From the NCBI RefSeq assembly GCF_001659605.2, contig NC_035170.2:28810020-28874019 (forward strand): DNA of 64,000 nt. Direction: 5' to 3'. Position 1 is the stretch's first letter; each line of letters starts with the position of its first letter. Origin of the DNA: Manihot esculenta (lineage: Eukaryota; Streptophyta; Magnoliopsida; Malpighiales; Euphorbiaceae). The position numbers and the translations under genes are program-made. The notes below the pieces were generated by a model that searched no databases, was not told the origin of the DNA, and worked only from the letters and a program-made list of their open reading frames with translations. Below, in pieces: positions 1-10,720 of this stretch.

Positions 1-523
1 TCCGCCAAAACCTGGAGGTGAACTGGGGCCCTCTATCCGACACTATCGAAACCGGAACCCCATGCAGCCTGACAATCTCATCCACATATATCTGCGCCAA
101 CTTGTCCACAGAGTAGCCACTCCTGACAGGAATGAAGTGAGCAGATTTTGTGAGTCTGTCCACAATCACCCATATGGAGTCCACTCTGTTGGACGCCGCC
201 GGTAACCCCACTACGAAGTCCATAGCTATATTCTCCCATTTCCATTCTGGAATAGGTAGCGGGTTAAGCATTCCAGCCGGCTTCTGATGTTCCAGCTTCA
301 CCCTCTGACACACTTCGCAGGCTGACACGAACTGTGCCACCTCTTTCTTCATAGCTGGCCACCAATAAACCTTCTTTAGATCTTGATACATCTTGGTGGC
401 TCCGGGGTGAACGCTGTATCTTGCATTATGAGCCTCCCTCATAATGTCTCCTTTTAGCCCTATGTCATCTGGTACACATAGTCTGCTCCCATAGCGGAGG
501 ATCCCCTTGCTGTCGAATCTAAA
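1..523 (-). pseudogene. Tekay-like integrase, N-terminal half (downstream of an in-frame stop)
   Basis: The gag-pol frame continues open after the TAG at 524-526 up to the window edge. It encodes the zinc-binding HHCC part of a retroviral-type integrase (a His pair in the HNARYSVHPGATKM region, then CEVCQRVK) and the start of the catalytic core. The first two catalytic Asp residues are visible in MDFVVGLP and in SDRGPQFTSRFW; the catalytic Glu lies beyond base 1. Integrase inserts element cDNA into host chromatin. It is called a pseudogene part only because the stop at 524 separates it from the rest of the polyprotein. Confidence 0.88.
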
Positions 524-3500
524 CTAACTATCATTGCCTGACTGAACAGTCCTGGCAATCTTTACTAATTCCGGGTCCTCATGCTGTTTCTGAGCCACCT
601 GCTCCAGAAACACGGGTGCCACTCTCATCTGGGCCACCAAGGCACCTGTACCAGACAACTCCATCTGTAGACCTTCCTCAATAAGCTTGTAGAACTCCTT
701 CACCACTGGCCTCCTCTCTGCCGATATGTGGGATAGACTGCCTAGTGACTTCCGGCTTAGGGCGTCTGCCACGACATTCGCCTTACCCGGATGATACTGA
801 ATCTTGCAATCATAGTCACTCAGCAGCTCTACCCATCTTCTCTGTCTCAAATTCAAATCTCTTTGACTCAGAATGTACTGCAGGCTTTTATGGTCTGTGA
901 AGATCTCACATTTTACCCCATAGAGGTAGTGCCTCCACATCTTGAGTGCAAAGATTACTGCTGCCATCTCTAGGTCATGTGTGGGGTAATTCAACTCGTG
1001 CTTCTTCAGCTGCCTAAAAGCATAAGCGATCACCCTCTCATTCTGCATTAGTACACAACCCAGTCCCACACGGGACGCATCACAAAAGACTGTAAAGTCC
1101 TCATCACTAGATGGCAGAGCTAAAACTGGTGCTGAAGTCAACCTCTTCTTAAGCTCTTCAAAACTTTCCTCGCACTGGTCGGTCCACAGAAACTTCTGAT
1201 TCTTCCTGGTTAGTCTGGTCAGAGGGGCTGCTATCTTCGAGAAGTCCTGAACGAACCTCCTGTAGTAACCTACCAAACCCAAGAAACTCCTGATCTCAGT
1301 CACTGAAGTGGGTCTAGGCCAGTTAGCCACAGTTTCTGTCTTCTTGGGGTCCACCTCAATCCCATTCTCTGACACTACATGCCCCAAGAACGAAATGCTC
1401 CTCAGCCAGAACTCACATTTAGAGAACTTGGCATACAAGCCATGTTCCCTCAAAGTCTGCAAGACCAACCGCAGATGATGGGCATGCTCCTCTGCATTCC
1501 TGGAATACACCAAGATATCATCTATGAAGACAATAACGAAGTGATCCAGGTACTGGCTAAACACTCTGTTCATGAGATCCATGAATGCGGCAGGGGCGTT
1601 GGTTAACCCGAACGGCATCACAAGGAACTCAAAATGCCCATATCTGGTCCTGAAAGCTGTCTTTGGCACGTCTTCATCCCTTATCCTTAGCTGATGGTAT
1701 CCCGATCTCAGATCTATTTTGGAGAAACAACCCGCTCCTGCTAGCTGGTCGAATAGATCATCGATCCTTGGCAAAGGGTACCTATTTTTGGTAGTGACTT
1801 TGTTCAACTGTCTATAGTCGATACAAAGTCTAAGGGATCCATCCTTCTTCCTCACAAACAAGACCGGAGCACCCCAAGGTGAGGTACTCTGTCGGATGAA
1901 ACCCTTTTCTACCAACTCTTGCAACTGCTCTTTCAACTCCTTCAACTCGGCTGGGGCCATCCTGTAGGGAGGGATAGAGATCGGTCTAGTTCCAGGTACC
2001 AACTCTATCTCGAACTCTATCTCCCTAGCAGGTGGTAAACCTGGAAGCTCATCCGGAAAAACATCCTGAAACTCTCTGACAACTGGTACCGAGGCCGGCT
2101 CCCTGACCTGACTGTCTAGCTCTCTCACATGAGCTAAGTACCCCTGACATCCCTTCCTAAGCAACCTACGAGCCTGAAGAGCTGATATCAGACCTCTAGG
2201 TGTGCCCCTCTTGTCTCCTCTAAAGACGACCTCTGACCCGTTCTGATCTCTGAACCTGACTACCTTGTCCCTGCAGTCCAAGGTAGCACCATGGGTAGAT
2301 AGCCAATCCATCCCTAGAATGACGTCAAAGTCTGTCAAATCTAGAACCACAAGGTCGGCGGAGAGGCATCTTCCCTCAACAAAAACTGGACTGTACTGGC
2401 AGACTGACACTGCCACTGACGGGTCACACTTGGGTCCACTGACCCATAGGGGACACTCTAACCCAGAGACTAGCAGACCCAACCTCTCAACGGCTCTCGG
2501 AGCAATAAATGAATGAGATGCACCCGGGTCCATTAATGCATACACATCAGAACACCCAATGACGAGATTACCTGACACCACGGTGTTGGATGTGTTAGCC
2601 TCCTGCTGTGTCATGGTGAAGATCCTGGCTGGAGCTGATGGACCTTCACCTCGGGAACCAGAAGAAGAGGCTGCCCCTCTCCCTCTACCTCTGCCAGTGC
2701 CCTGAGTTGTGGCTGGAGCTGCTGGCTGTGCCACACTACCGGAGGCTGTCTGCTGGGGCTGGCCCATAAAAGGTGCTCTAGGACAATCCCGAGCCATGTG
2801 TCCCTCCTGTCCACATCTGAAACATGCATTAGTCCCAGCTCGACACACTCCCCTGTGCGGTCTTCCACATCTCTGGCATTCTGTACCATCTGAGCCTGAG
2901 CTCGAGCCACCTCCAAATCCCAGACCGGATTTCAACTTGTTCCAAAACTTATTCTTCTTCGGCTTCCTGGTGGTACTATCCCACCTCTTCTTGCCTGAGC
3001 TCTGAGAAGAGAAACCTGGTCCTCCTCTGCCTGGGGTCTTAACCCCTGAAGACTGGGTCACTGACTGCTTCACTGACCCCTCAACTATAGCACTCGCCTC
3101 CATTCTTCGAGCCATATCCACCACAGTGTGGAAACTTTCTCTCTCCGCTGACTGAATCAACGAGGAGTACCTGGAATGCAGCTTCATAACATACCTCTTG
3201 GCTTTCTTCGTATCTGTATCTAGAGCTTGCCCTGAAAAAGGCAATAGCTCCAAGAATTTATCTGTGAACTCCTCTACACCCATGTGCTCTGACTGCCTCA
3301 GTTGCTCAAACTCAATCATCTTCAGTTCTCTGGAACTGTCTGGAAAAGCCCATCCAGCGAACTCATTCGCAAATTCTTCCCATGTCATACCGTCTAGTCT
3401 CGGGTCCACATAACACTTGAACCATTCCCGTGCCTTCTTGCACTTCAAAGTGAACCCTGCCATCTGAATGGCCCTGCTGTCACTTGCCCCTAGCTCATCA

Positions 3501-4198
3501 GTTATTGTCTTCACCACTCTCAGATACTCAAAGGGGTCATCCCCTGACTTATATTTGGGAGCATCCAGCTTGAGGTAATCTGTCATCTTTACCTTGCTCC
3601 CATCGACTGAGCTAGGTCTAGGAGGTTGAGTAACTGGGGCTGCTGGTTCTGTAGGTGGTGGAGGTGGAGGTGCAGCATTCCCCGAGGTGGGGTTTGCCGG
3701 GTTTGGATAGAAGGGTGAGGGTGGATAAGCTGGGTACTGTGTGTAAGGTGGATAGAAAGGTGGATAAGGCATGTAGGTAGGGTAGGGGTTAAAGCTGGAG
3801 TAATCCGATGTACCTCCCATCGGATACCCTGAACCCTGTGGGAAGGGTGGATAATGGGGTGGAAAACCATACCCCGAGGCCTGAACGCCTCCCTGAGATT
3901 CCCCTGTCCCCTCTTCCTCCATGCTCACATCCAGGTTCCCATCCCTCCTCTGATCCTCTTCCATAACCTCCCTCACATCTGAAGAACTTCCACCTCTATC
4001 TGTCCCCCTTCTGCTAGCATCAAAAGACCTTCTAGGGTCCCTTGACACTCTTTCTCTGTTGGCTCTACAAGACATTACCCTAGGCAATGTAGGAGGACGG
4101 GCGCTCGTGCCCTCATCCTCAGGTGGCACTCCAGTCAATCGTGCAGATCGACGAGTTCCTCTCATCCTGTTTTCTGAAAAACAGTACACATCATACAA
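524..4198 (-). CDS. Gag-protease-RT-RNase H polyprotein of the Tekay-like element
   Basis: The 1224-residue ORF is a retrotransposon polyprotein. A Pro/Tyr-rich stretch (about 105-195) precedes the Gag domain (about 205-370). A CCHC zinc knuckle [14 protein letters not shown] lies near 459-472. The aspartic protease has [10 protein letters not shown] at about 555-564, with DPGA in place of the commoner DTGA or DSGA. Reverse transcriptase spans about 740-960 with the catalytic FIDDILVYS near 891-899. RNase H spans about 1035-1150, from FCDAS to ADALSR. The real start may be Met12 (base 4165), because the first 11 residues look like leader sequence. Translation stops at TAG (524-526) between RNase H and integrase, where relatives read straight through, so this copy is probably non-autonomous. 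Confidence 0.93.
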   Translation of the reverse strand: MYDVYCFSENRMRGTRRSARLTGVPPEDEGTSARPPTLPRVMSCRANRERVSRDPRRSFDASRRGTDRGGSSSDVREVMEEDQRRDGNLDVSMEEEGTGESQGGVQASGYGFPPHYPPFPQGSGYPMGGTSDYSSFNPYPTYMPYPPFYPPYTQYPAYPPSPFYPNPANPTSGNAAPPPPPPTEPAAPVTQPPRPSSVDGSKVKMTDYLKLDAPKYKSGDDPFEYLRVVKTITDELGASDSRAIQMAGFTLKCKKAREWFKCYVDPRLDGMTWEEFANEFAGWAFPDSSRELKMIEFEQLRQSEHMGVEEFTDKFLELLPFSGQALDTDTKKAKRYVMKLHSRYSSLIQSAERESFHTVVDMARRMEASAIVEGSVKQSVTQSSGVKTPGRGGPGFSSQSSGKKRWDSTTRKPKKNKFWNKLKSGLGFGGGSSSGSDGTECQRCGRPHRGVCRAGTNACFRCGQEGHMARDCPRAPFMGQPQQTASGSVAQPAAPATTQGTGRGRGRGAASSSGSRGEGPSAPARIFTMTQQEANTSNTVVSGNLVIGCSDVYALMDPGASHSFIAPRAVERLGLLVSGLECPLWVSGPKCDPSVAVSVCQYSPVFVEGRCLSADLVVLDLTDFDVILGMDWLSTHGATLDCRDKVVRFRDQNGSEVVFRGDKRGTPRGLISALQARRLLRKGCQGYLAHVRELDSQVREPASVPVVREFQDVFPDELPGLPPAREIEFEIELVPGTRPISIPPYRMAPAELKELKEQLQELVEKGFIRQSTSPWGAPVLFVRKKDGSLRLCIDYRQLNKVTTKNRYPLPRIDDLFDQLAGAGCFSKIDLRSGYHQLRIRDEDVPKTAFRTRYGHFEFLVMPFGLTNAPAAFMDLMNRVFSQYLDHFVIVFIDDILVYSRNAEEHAHHLRLVLQTLREHGLYAKFSKCEFWLRSISFLGHVVSENGIEVDPKKTETVANWPRPTSVTEIRSFLGLVGYYRRFVQDFSKIAAPLTRLTRKNQKFLWTDQCEESFEELKKRLTSAPVLALPSSDEDFTVFCDASRVGLGCVLMQNERVIAYAFRQLKKHELNYPTHDLEMAAVIFALKMWRHYLYGVKCEIFTDHKSLQYILSQRDLNLRQRRWVELLSDYDCKIQYHPGKANVVADALSRKSLGSLSHISAERRPVVKEFYKLIEEGLQMELSGTGALVAQMRVAPVFLEQVAQKQHEDPELVKIARTVQSGNDS

Positions 4199-4420
4199 AC
4201 ATTAGCATCATACGGTTCATGTGGGCACACATGAACCCTCATCACACACACATCACATTCATATCATAGCATTAATGCACATGCATATATCATGGCATTT
4301 CACATCATCATACAAGACAGGACTCCACATCCTATCCTAGTGGACATGATCTTACTATTGTGCTTGACCTTCTATAACATCTATGAGCCCGACACTCTAG
4401 GTCCGACCATATGAACCTAG
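4199..4420 (-). other. Tekay-like 5' leader between PBS and gag
   Basis: About 220 bases of untranslated leader, rich in CAT/ATCA runs, lie between the primer binding site and the gag start. No open frame of note was seen. Confidence 0.7.
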
Positions 4421-4433
4421 GGCTCTGATACCA
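4421..4433 (-). other. Primer binding site, initiator tRNA-Met type
   Basis: The minus strand reads TGGTATCAGAGCC three bases inside the LTR end. This is the standard plant PBS complementary to the 3' end of initiator tRNA-Met. It fixes the element's orientation and the LTR boundary. Confidence 0.93.
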
Positions 4434-5073
4434 TTCTGTAACGACCCGAAAATCGGACCGCTACCGGCGCTAGGATCCAGATCGGCATAAGGCCGCCGGG
4501 ACCCGTAGCAAGCCTGACATATAACCTGTAAACCTGTATAATCCCATACCTGATCAACAACATGCATAAAAATTTAAACTTTTCTTTTAAACATCCAACT
4601 CAACCTGAACATACATGTACATAGTCCTGATCATAAACATGATCCCTCTGTGGGATCTCATCAATGCCCCAACGGGCAATACAACATGAGATGAGTTGGC
4701 TTAAACATAAACATTATAAAACATTTCTATAGATCATGTATTAAAGGGATTACAATACTCATAGGGTCAAGCACATCTATAACCTCAATATCCTCATTAC
4801 ATAACATACTGTAATCTCTTACATTTCATCATAATACAAATGTCATGTCCACAATCTAACTATTACATAGACATACTTCAAAACTCTGGCTAACCTCCTG
4901 GTCTACCCTGTACCTGCACATCTGGGGTTAGGGGAGAGGGGTGAGCTACAACGCCCAGTGAGCAGAATAGTGAAAACAATATATTAAAAGTTCATGCTTT
5001 CATGGAATGCAACACATCACAACAAATCACATCTCGGATGGTATTGTCACCAATAGTCCTCTACATAGTCCAA

Positions 5074-5224
5074 CTGTGCCGGGACGTAGAATGGGTACAA
5101 CCGGTCTTTCCCTTAACATAACATATCATACAGTCCAACTGTGCCAGGGACGTAGAATGGGTACAACCTGGACTTTCTCTTACATCGTGCCAGGGACGTA
5201 GAATGGGTACAACCTGGACTTCCA
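5074..5224. repeat. Three tandem copies of a short repeat inside the Tekay LTR
   Basis: The string GACGTAGAATGGGTACAACC occurs three times, each preceded by a GTGCC(A)GG-type sequence, at spacings of roughly 45-70 bases. It lies in the transcribed (R/U5) half of the LTR for the minus-strand element. Confidence 0.85.
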
Positions 5225-5631
5225 TACCATATCATGCCATAACATCATCATATCATATGAGGACTAAAGGATCATCCAATAACCAATCCACATCATCATC
5301 AATATCATAAATGCAATGCAACATATTCGTGATTACTAATGCAAACAACCTACTATAGCTCATGGCATTCATGATGCATGGATCATGCTCAAAATTTATA
5401 TTTCATTTATTTTAAAACTTAAGGTTTATTCCACTCACCTCTGGCTAGCTCTGACAAACTCTGTAGCAGCTGGCTCACTGCTGGGGTCCTCGGTTCCTCG
5501 GGTCCGAACCTACACAGGTGGACTCCAATGAGGGACCAAACATACATAAACATAACTCTAATATACTCCCCAAAAACCCCCTAAAACATCATGAAAACAT
5601 CACATAAGAACATGCAAGAAACGGCTGAACA

Positions 5632-5900
5632 GGGCACTTTCGGCGGCAGGTTCGGCGGCCGAAAGTCCCTCCAGAGCCGAAAGTCAAGCAGGTTCGGCGG
5701 CACCTTCGGCGGCCGAAACTCCCAGACAGAGACGAAACTCATGCATGTTCGGCGGCACCTTCGGCGGCCGAAAGTCCCAGACAGAGACGAAAGTCTCCTT
5801 TCGGGGGCAACTTCGACAGCCGAAAGGCCTGCCTCCACAAGGGGGTTCGGCGGCCGAAAGTCCCTTCGGCGGCCGAAAGTCCCTTCGGCGGCCGAACCTG
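5632..5900. repeat. Cluster 1 of the palindrome TTCGGCGGCCGAA in the Tekay LTR
   Basis: Six perfect copies of the 13-base palindrome TTCGGCGGCCGAA lie at 5651, 5705, 5760, 5846, 5865 and 5884, with further degenerate copies and half-sites between them. They are often followed by AGTCCC. The region is strongly GC-rich against an AT-rich background. It lies downstream of the minus-strand TATA box, so it should be in the transcribed leader. Confidence 0.92.
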
Positions 5901-6422
5901 AGTTTCTCCCGAATGGTAGAAACTCAGCTCCCCTAAGCACACTTCGCCTCCCAAGCTCAAATCATGCTTAAACTAGTTCTAAAACATGCATACATACCAT
6001 ACATTACACCTAGGGGTCTCAAACTAGCATATACCCCAACTACAACACTTCAAACACACAACATCAACACACATTGCTCAAAACATTAATATTAACCCAT
6101 AAACCTAACTATGAGCTAAACATGCATTCTACCCAAAGAACTCATAAAACTTTACTTAAAACACATAAGGAGCTTAAGATCGGCCCTTACCTCTTGAAGA
6201 TCGAGAGGAAGACGACCTAAACTTGGAGATCCACGAAAATGAGCTCCTGAGTTCCCAAAGCTCCAAAACTTGTCTTAAAGCTTGAAAATCTTCAAAACCA
6301 GGTAAAAACTCATGAAAATCGAGTAAGATGGGAAGGAAAGAGCTCAAGATCGGTGAGGGGCGGCGGAAAGCTCACCTTGGCCGAAAATGGGGAAAAACTC
6401 GCCCGTTTTCGGCTAAGGGACC

Positions 6423-6430
6423 CTTTTATA
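6423..6430 (-). promoter_or_regulatory. TATA box of the Tekay LTR
   Basis: The minus strand reads CCTATAAAAGGGTCCC. This TATAAAAG is the best core-promoter match in the LTR and would place transcription start near 6395. Cluster 2 of the GC palindrome begins just upstream of it. Confidence 0.7.
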
Positions 6431-6439
6431 GGTGGCTGG

Positions 6440-6612
6440 CCAGGCCACGTTCGGGGGCCGAATGTGCTTCCGCATGCATGCCATGTTCGGCGGCCGAACT
6501 TGGGTTTCGGCGGCCGAACCTGGGCTTCCCTCACTCATGCTTTCGGGGGCCTAACGTGCCTCCAAAACGCATGCATGTTCGGCGGCCGAACTTGACTTTC
6601 GGCGGCCGAACC
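6440..6612. repeat. Cluster 2 of the palindrome TTCGGCGGCCGAA, upstream of the LTR TATA box
   Basis: Four perfect copies lie at 6486, 6506, 6578 and 6598, plus a TTCGGGGGCCGAA variant near 6450. For the minus-strand element this places them about 20 to 180 bases upstream of the TATA box, where promoter-proximal binding sites would sit. Confidence 0.9.
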
Positions 6613-6788
6613 TGGGTTTTCCTCCAAAGACTTCTCATGCAAAAACTCATTTAATTTTTATACTTAAAATCATGAAATACCTTAAAACATTTTATGAAAA
6701 CATGTTTCTACCCTACTAGAGGCTTCCGACATCTGAGATTCCACCGGACGGTAGGAATTCCGATACCAGAGTCTAGCCGGGTATTACA

Positions 6789-7267
6789 TGCTATTTCATA
6801 TCATTACATGTTTAAATTGTTTATTTCATGTTTTTGATATATGCAAATTATATGTTTATACTTTAAATATTAAACCACTAAATATGTAAATCGGAAATTG
6901 GGTTGTTTTTATTAATGGCACTAATTAAAATTGCTTTGTATTCTAATTTTTAAGAATGACTCATAAGATGAGTTAGTCAATAGTTAAACTAATGGATTTA
7001 GGCCCAAACCCTTCATCGGGATAATTCTAAAAGACTAAACACACAATTTCGTTAATGAGTTTAAACTAAAAATAAAATCAGAAATGTCATGATTAGTATT
7101 GCTATGTGTGATGAATGTAATTACATAGTGCACTCATGGGTCTTATTTTGGATTTGTAAATTAAATACGTTATGCTTGTCATTTATCAATTTTGTAATGT
7201 ACGTTAAATTTTATAGTATAGAATTTGAAGATGGAGCTTAAGTTGGGAAGCTAACTTGTCTTGACCC
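6789..7267. other. AT-rich spacer between the Tekay LTR and duplication copy A
   Basis: No gene, long repeat or clear element was seen. There are scattered short ORFs only. Confidence 0.6.
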
Positions 7268-7943
7268 AATAATTGTGAGCTAATTCATTTTGACCCAACT
7301 TATTGGTGAGCTAATTTATTTTAGCTCAACTCGAAGAAGAAGACTATTTTATAATAGGTTTTAGTTCTTAGTTATAGGTACATTGGCCCATAAGTGACAC
7401 GTTTACTTTTACGCTTTATACTTATACATGCATAAATGTATAGATATCCGTTTTGCCATATAAATCGTTTTCCAAACAATTTCTAAAAATTAAGTCAACA
7501 CGAATTGCCTTCCTAAATTGAAAATTGTCAAGACATCGATCATTGAAGCGTGGACTAGCCAAAACTAGGTGCGTTAGATTATCTTTGTAAAGCAAGTATT
7601 AAGGTAATTGTTACGCTTAACACTCGATTGTAGGTTTAGACTTAACATGGATAGTTAGGTTTGCTCTTGGCCTTGGGCAATCTAAAATGGGTATGTGTCT
7701 AACATACTATATCAACCCATTAAAACCAAGAATCATATAGGATATGTTTGGAAAGAGTTCCTACCTAAATAGCCTAGACTTAAGTGTATAAATTTAGTTT
7801 GACCAAGACAAAGCGAAATACGAATCTTGGCCCACAATTTAATCACTAACAAATGAATTATTTATGAAATATTAATTCAAATTGTGGAATTATAATTAAA
7901 GACCTTATCTAATCTTTTTTCAATTAACTTTGTAGACTGAACA

Positions 7944-8642
7944 ATGACTACTAACAACAATCAAACATTTTCACTGCGATCTAAATAAAACCAATTTCAT
8001 TTATTGGTCTCACAATTTGATAATTATTCTCAAAGAAGAGAAGAAGTTAGATATATTGGATTATCCATTGCTCGTTGAACCTCAAGAAATGCCACAGCTG
8101 CTCAAAGGGAGACTTTGGAAAAAAAAAAGTGATTCCAACGGTGTGACCTGCCTCATATTGGCAACTATGACTCCTGATTTGTAAAAGCAATTAATGAATC
8201 AAGAGGCCTTCGCGATAATTGTATATATTAAGGAAATGTTTCAAGAACAAGCCCGTCACAAAAGGTTCGTGACTAATAAGGCATTGACATCCTACAATAT
8301 GGCACCAGGGACTCCTGTTAGTTCTCATGTACTCAAGATGAAAGGGTATCTTGATACTCTTGAGAAGCTTGATGTGCGCATCAACAGGAAGCTTGCAACT
8401 GACCTAAATTTCGGGGTCACTTCTGGATAGTTATGATTCATTTATCATGAACTATAATATGCACAAAATGGATAAATAAGTCACCAAGTTGTATGGGATG
8501 CTCAAGAGTGCTGAAGAGAACATCCATAAAACTAATCTCGTGCTCATGGTTCAAAAGGGCATGAACAAGAAGGAGAAAGGCAAGGGAAAGGTTCCACCTA
8601 AGCTCAAGGATAACAAGGTTGGGCCTAAGTCCAATGGCAACT
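7944..8642 (+). pseudogene. Degenerate Ty1/copia Gag
   Basis: The frame carries a copia-type Gag (UBN2-like) with recognisable segments IKEMFQEQARHKRF, APGTPVSSHVLKMKGYLDTLEKL and, after a stop, the FIMNYN and KLYGMLKSAEE regions. Several in-frame stops and shifts break it (for example before the Met at 8194 and after 8430). A Lys-rich tail (8560-8640) follows, where a zinc knuckle would normally come. The best open piece is 8194-8430. Gag forms the retrotransposon particle; this copy is dead. Confidence 0.85.
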
Positions 8643-9010
8643 GAGTTATTAGACCTAATACATGTTGACGTATGTGGACCATTAAGCTCATCTGCTAAAG
8701 GTGGTTTTAGCTACTTCATAACGTCCACGAATGACTTTAGTCGATATGGCTATGTCTATCTGATGAAGCACAAATTTGAGACTTTTGAAAAGTTCAAAGA
8801 GTTTCAAAATGAAGTGCAAAACCAACTTGGCAAAAGTATAAAAGCTATTCGATCCGATCAAGGTGGCGAATACTTAAGTCAAGAGTTTGATAATCATCTA
8901 AAAGAATGTGGAATAGTTTCACAACTTACCCCTCCAGGAACACCTCAATGGATTGGTGTGTCCAAAATGAGAAATTAAACTTTATTAGATATGGTTCGAT
9001 CAATAATAAG
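8643..9010 (+). pseudogene. Ty1/copia integrase core fragment
   Basis: The open frame to 8978 encodes the central integrase core of copia type: LIHVDVCGPL with the first catalytic Asp, the DFSRYGYVYLMKHK segment and IRSDQGGEY with the second Asp. The Glu region follows QLTPPGTPQW. It is fused almost directly to the Gag remnant: protease and the integrase zinc-binding region are missing, and RT and RNase H do not follow. This is an internally deleted copia derivative. Confidence 0.88.
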
Positions 9011-9560
9011 TCAAGCTAATCTTCTAACTTCCTTATAGGGTTTCGCTTTTGTGTTTTCTCTTATTCTTTGTGCTTCTTTAGCAAAGAAGCACAAAGAACA
9101 CGAAGAACAAGAAAACACAAAGGCAAGAGAGGAAGAAAACTTTAAGTTTAGTGTGGGACAAATGAGCCTCACACACTCCTTTATATAGAAATGAGCAAAG
9201 GAAGCAAAGGGGAATGACTCCTCATTTTCCCAACGTAGTATCCTTCAAAACTAAAGTAGTAATACGATAAAAAAATAAAGGAGAGGAAGATTTTATGAAT
9301 CTAAAAATTCATGGACAGATGGGGGACTAATGACACTAATATAAGAATCACTAAAGGCCCAAGAAGCCTAAATGGGCTCTCAGCGATCCATTCCAAGCTG
9401 AAAAGGACCTTAAAGCCCATTACAAGCTAAAGTCCTATTGGGACTCTGTTTTTCTTATCCTACATGGGACTCAATTATAGAATTTAAATCTTACCGGGAT
9501 AATATTACTAAAAGGTTATTTAAAGATTAACCTCTAAGTATGCATTTTTTTATCTAATAT
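9011..9560 (+). repeat. LTR-like block after the copia fragment (copy A)
   Basis: This non-coding block is shared with 12490-13130. It has a TATA-like TTATATAGAA, a conserved GGCCCAAGAAGCCTAAATGG region and, in copy B, an LTR-end style stretch GACTTAGATATCAAAGG. It begins with a near-perfect hairpin (9048-9121). It is probably the LTR or terminal region of a retroelement, but no second LTR was found to prove it. Confidence 0.45.
9048..9121. repeat. Inverted repeat (hairpin) at the edge of the LTR-like block
   Basis: TTCTTTGTGCTTCTTT and its complement AAAGAAGCACAAAGAA are separated by three bases (AGC), with further flanking complementarity (GTTTTCT and AGAAAAC). The total arm is about 30 bases. 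The same hairpin occurs in copy B at 12513-12587. Confidence 0.85.
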
Positions 9561-10024
9561 CTTTTCTAAATTTGTTATTTTGCATATCCATAATCCGAAA
9601 GAAGAACCGAAACAACATCATTGATGTCCTCAATTAATAATTTGAAATCCATTGCATTTATTTCATAAGGAATGTTTATTTATTTTTTTAATAACTGATA
9701 AAGAGTACCGTTACAATTATAATTTTATTAAATATAATTTTTTATTAAAATATATTATTATATATAATAAAACATAAATTTTTTATTAAAAATATTATTT
9801 TTATAATTGAGAATAATTTATAATTAAATTATAATATTTTATTGCCTATCTATTTGTATATGTAGAATGTATAAAGAAAAAACAAAGACTAAAGAATACT
9901 GTTAGCATTTGGATTTATAAAATAATAATAAAAGAAAGATAGTCCATCCACTGGTTTTTGGAACTTAGCAACTGTCACATCTCACCCAAATTGGAAACAC
10001 GTATCAAATTGTTGTCTTTACCTT

Positions 10025-10110
10025 CATGCTGATGAAGATAAACGTGGCCCAATCAAATTCTTTAACCCATCTAATTTCTCCTATAAAAACAGCATTTGCT
10101 TGCCAATTAT
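10025..10110 (+). promoter_or_regulatory. Orphan B3-type promoter remnant (copy A)
   Basis: The stretch GATGAAGATAAACGTGGCCC, CAATCAAATTC and CTCCTATAAAAACAGC matches the promoter just upstream of the B3 gene at 25786 (CCAATCAAAT box, TATA at 25716). Here no B3 ORF follows on the plus strand. A lost or deleted gene is inferred. Confidence 0.65.
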
Positions 10111-10477
10111 CAGTAATTATTATCTAAAGGATGCTAATCAATATGTAAACATGGGAAGACCATAAATTGGAATTAAGCAAGATTTTTTTAATAAGCAAAT
10201 GTAAATCTTGTTGATGGAAATAAAGACAAAGAGGAAGGATTCTAGACCCAACCCAAACAAGCAATCCAGAAGAGAGCATGCCCTGAAAAAATAGATAAAG
10301 AAAACCCAGCAGCATAATAATAAAAAAAAAAAAAAAAATTCTCCTCAAGCAGCAATATCATTCACAACAATGAAAATCTGTTCATCCAAACATGACGGGT
10401 GAGATTTATTTTTTGTTTATTTAATTTTGGTAAGTATCCAAATTCTTAGGATCAATTACAGGAGAGACATTGTTGCT

Positions 10478-10635
10478 TCAGACATCAGCCCAAATATCAT
10501 TACCAAACAACCTGATTTTCCTCTTGACTTGGATTTTGATCCTGCAGCTTCTTACAGCTTGATTCTCCAAGGCTTCTTCAACAAAGATAACTTCATCATT
10601 TACTGCAAGATTCTTATGACGAACAAACTCAAGCC
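10478..10635 (-). pseudogene. 3' fragment of a B3 gene (truncated by the duplication breakpoint)
   Basis: This is the C-terminal third of the B3 gene at 13996-14355, including the stop codon (10478-10480) and the RLFGNDIW region, and nearly identical to it. It ends at 10635, where unrelated filler sequence begins, so N-terminus and promoter are absent. It cannot make a B3 domain. Confidence 0.9.
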
Positions 10636-10720
10636 CATGGGAGCGAATGGACTAGGCATCGATGAACCGTGGAGTGACAGATCACCATGGGAGCGAGCAC
10701 ATGAAGCAATCCGACGGCCA
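10636..10720. other. Filler segment at the duplication junction
   Basis: These 85 bases belong to neither duplication copy. They are an inverted, roughly 90% match to 16194-16273 (for example GGGAGCGAGCACATGAAGCA here against TGCTTCATGTGCTCGCTCCC there). Confidence 0.85.

Larger units (their letters stand above)
1..6788 (-). mobile_element. Ty3/gypsy chromovirus (Tekay/Del-like), 5' part of the element
   Basis: Read on the minus strand, the order is LTR (6788-4437), tRNA-Met primer binding site, leader, gag, protease, reverse transcriptase, RNase H and the first half of integrase, which leaves the window at base 1. This order (RT-RH before INT) and the sequence style fit the Tekay/Del chromovirus lineage. 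The lineage would be confirmed by a chromodomain after integrase, which lies outside the window. The bases just beyond the LTR are TGCTA (6789-6793), one possible target-site duplication; its partner is not visible. Apart from one in-frame stop the coding region is open, so the insertion looks fairly young. Confidence 0.93.
4437..6788 (-). repeat. 5' LTR of the Tekay-like element
   Basis: The block begins TGTAACGACC and ends GGTATTACA on the plus strand, with inverted TGTAA/TTACA ends, and abuts the PBS. Its length of 2352 bases fits the long LTRs of Tekay/Del elements. It contains a core promoter (TATA at 6423-6430, minus strand), two clusters of a GC-rich palindrome and three short tandem copies of a separate repeat. 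The 3' LTR is outside the window, so no age can be read. Confidence 0.92.
7268..10635. repeat. Tandem duplication, copy A
   Basis: This block matches 10721-14153 nearly end to end, with substitutions and small indels. The order is the same in both: a 5' region, copia gag and integrase debris, an LTR-like block, an AT-rich stretch, a B3-type promoter remnant and the 3' part of a minus-strand B3 gene. Copy A stops abruptly inside the B3 gene at 10635; copy B continues through the whole gene. Copy B is therefore closer to the parental arrangement at that end. Confidence 0.9.

Noticed and set aside
5581..5971. Overlapping open frames on both strands
   Set aside because: They are produced by the GC-rich palindrome cluster in the Tekay LTR; open in several frames at once and without protein features.
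6310..6654. Open frames in the second palindrome cluster
   Set aside because: Same cause; they run through the LTR promoter and have no domain.
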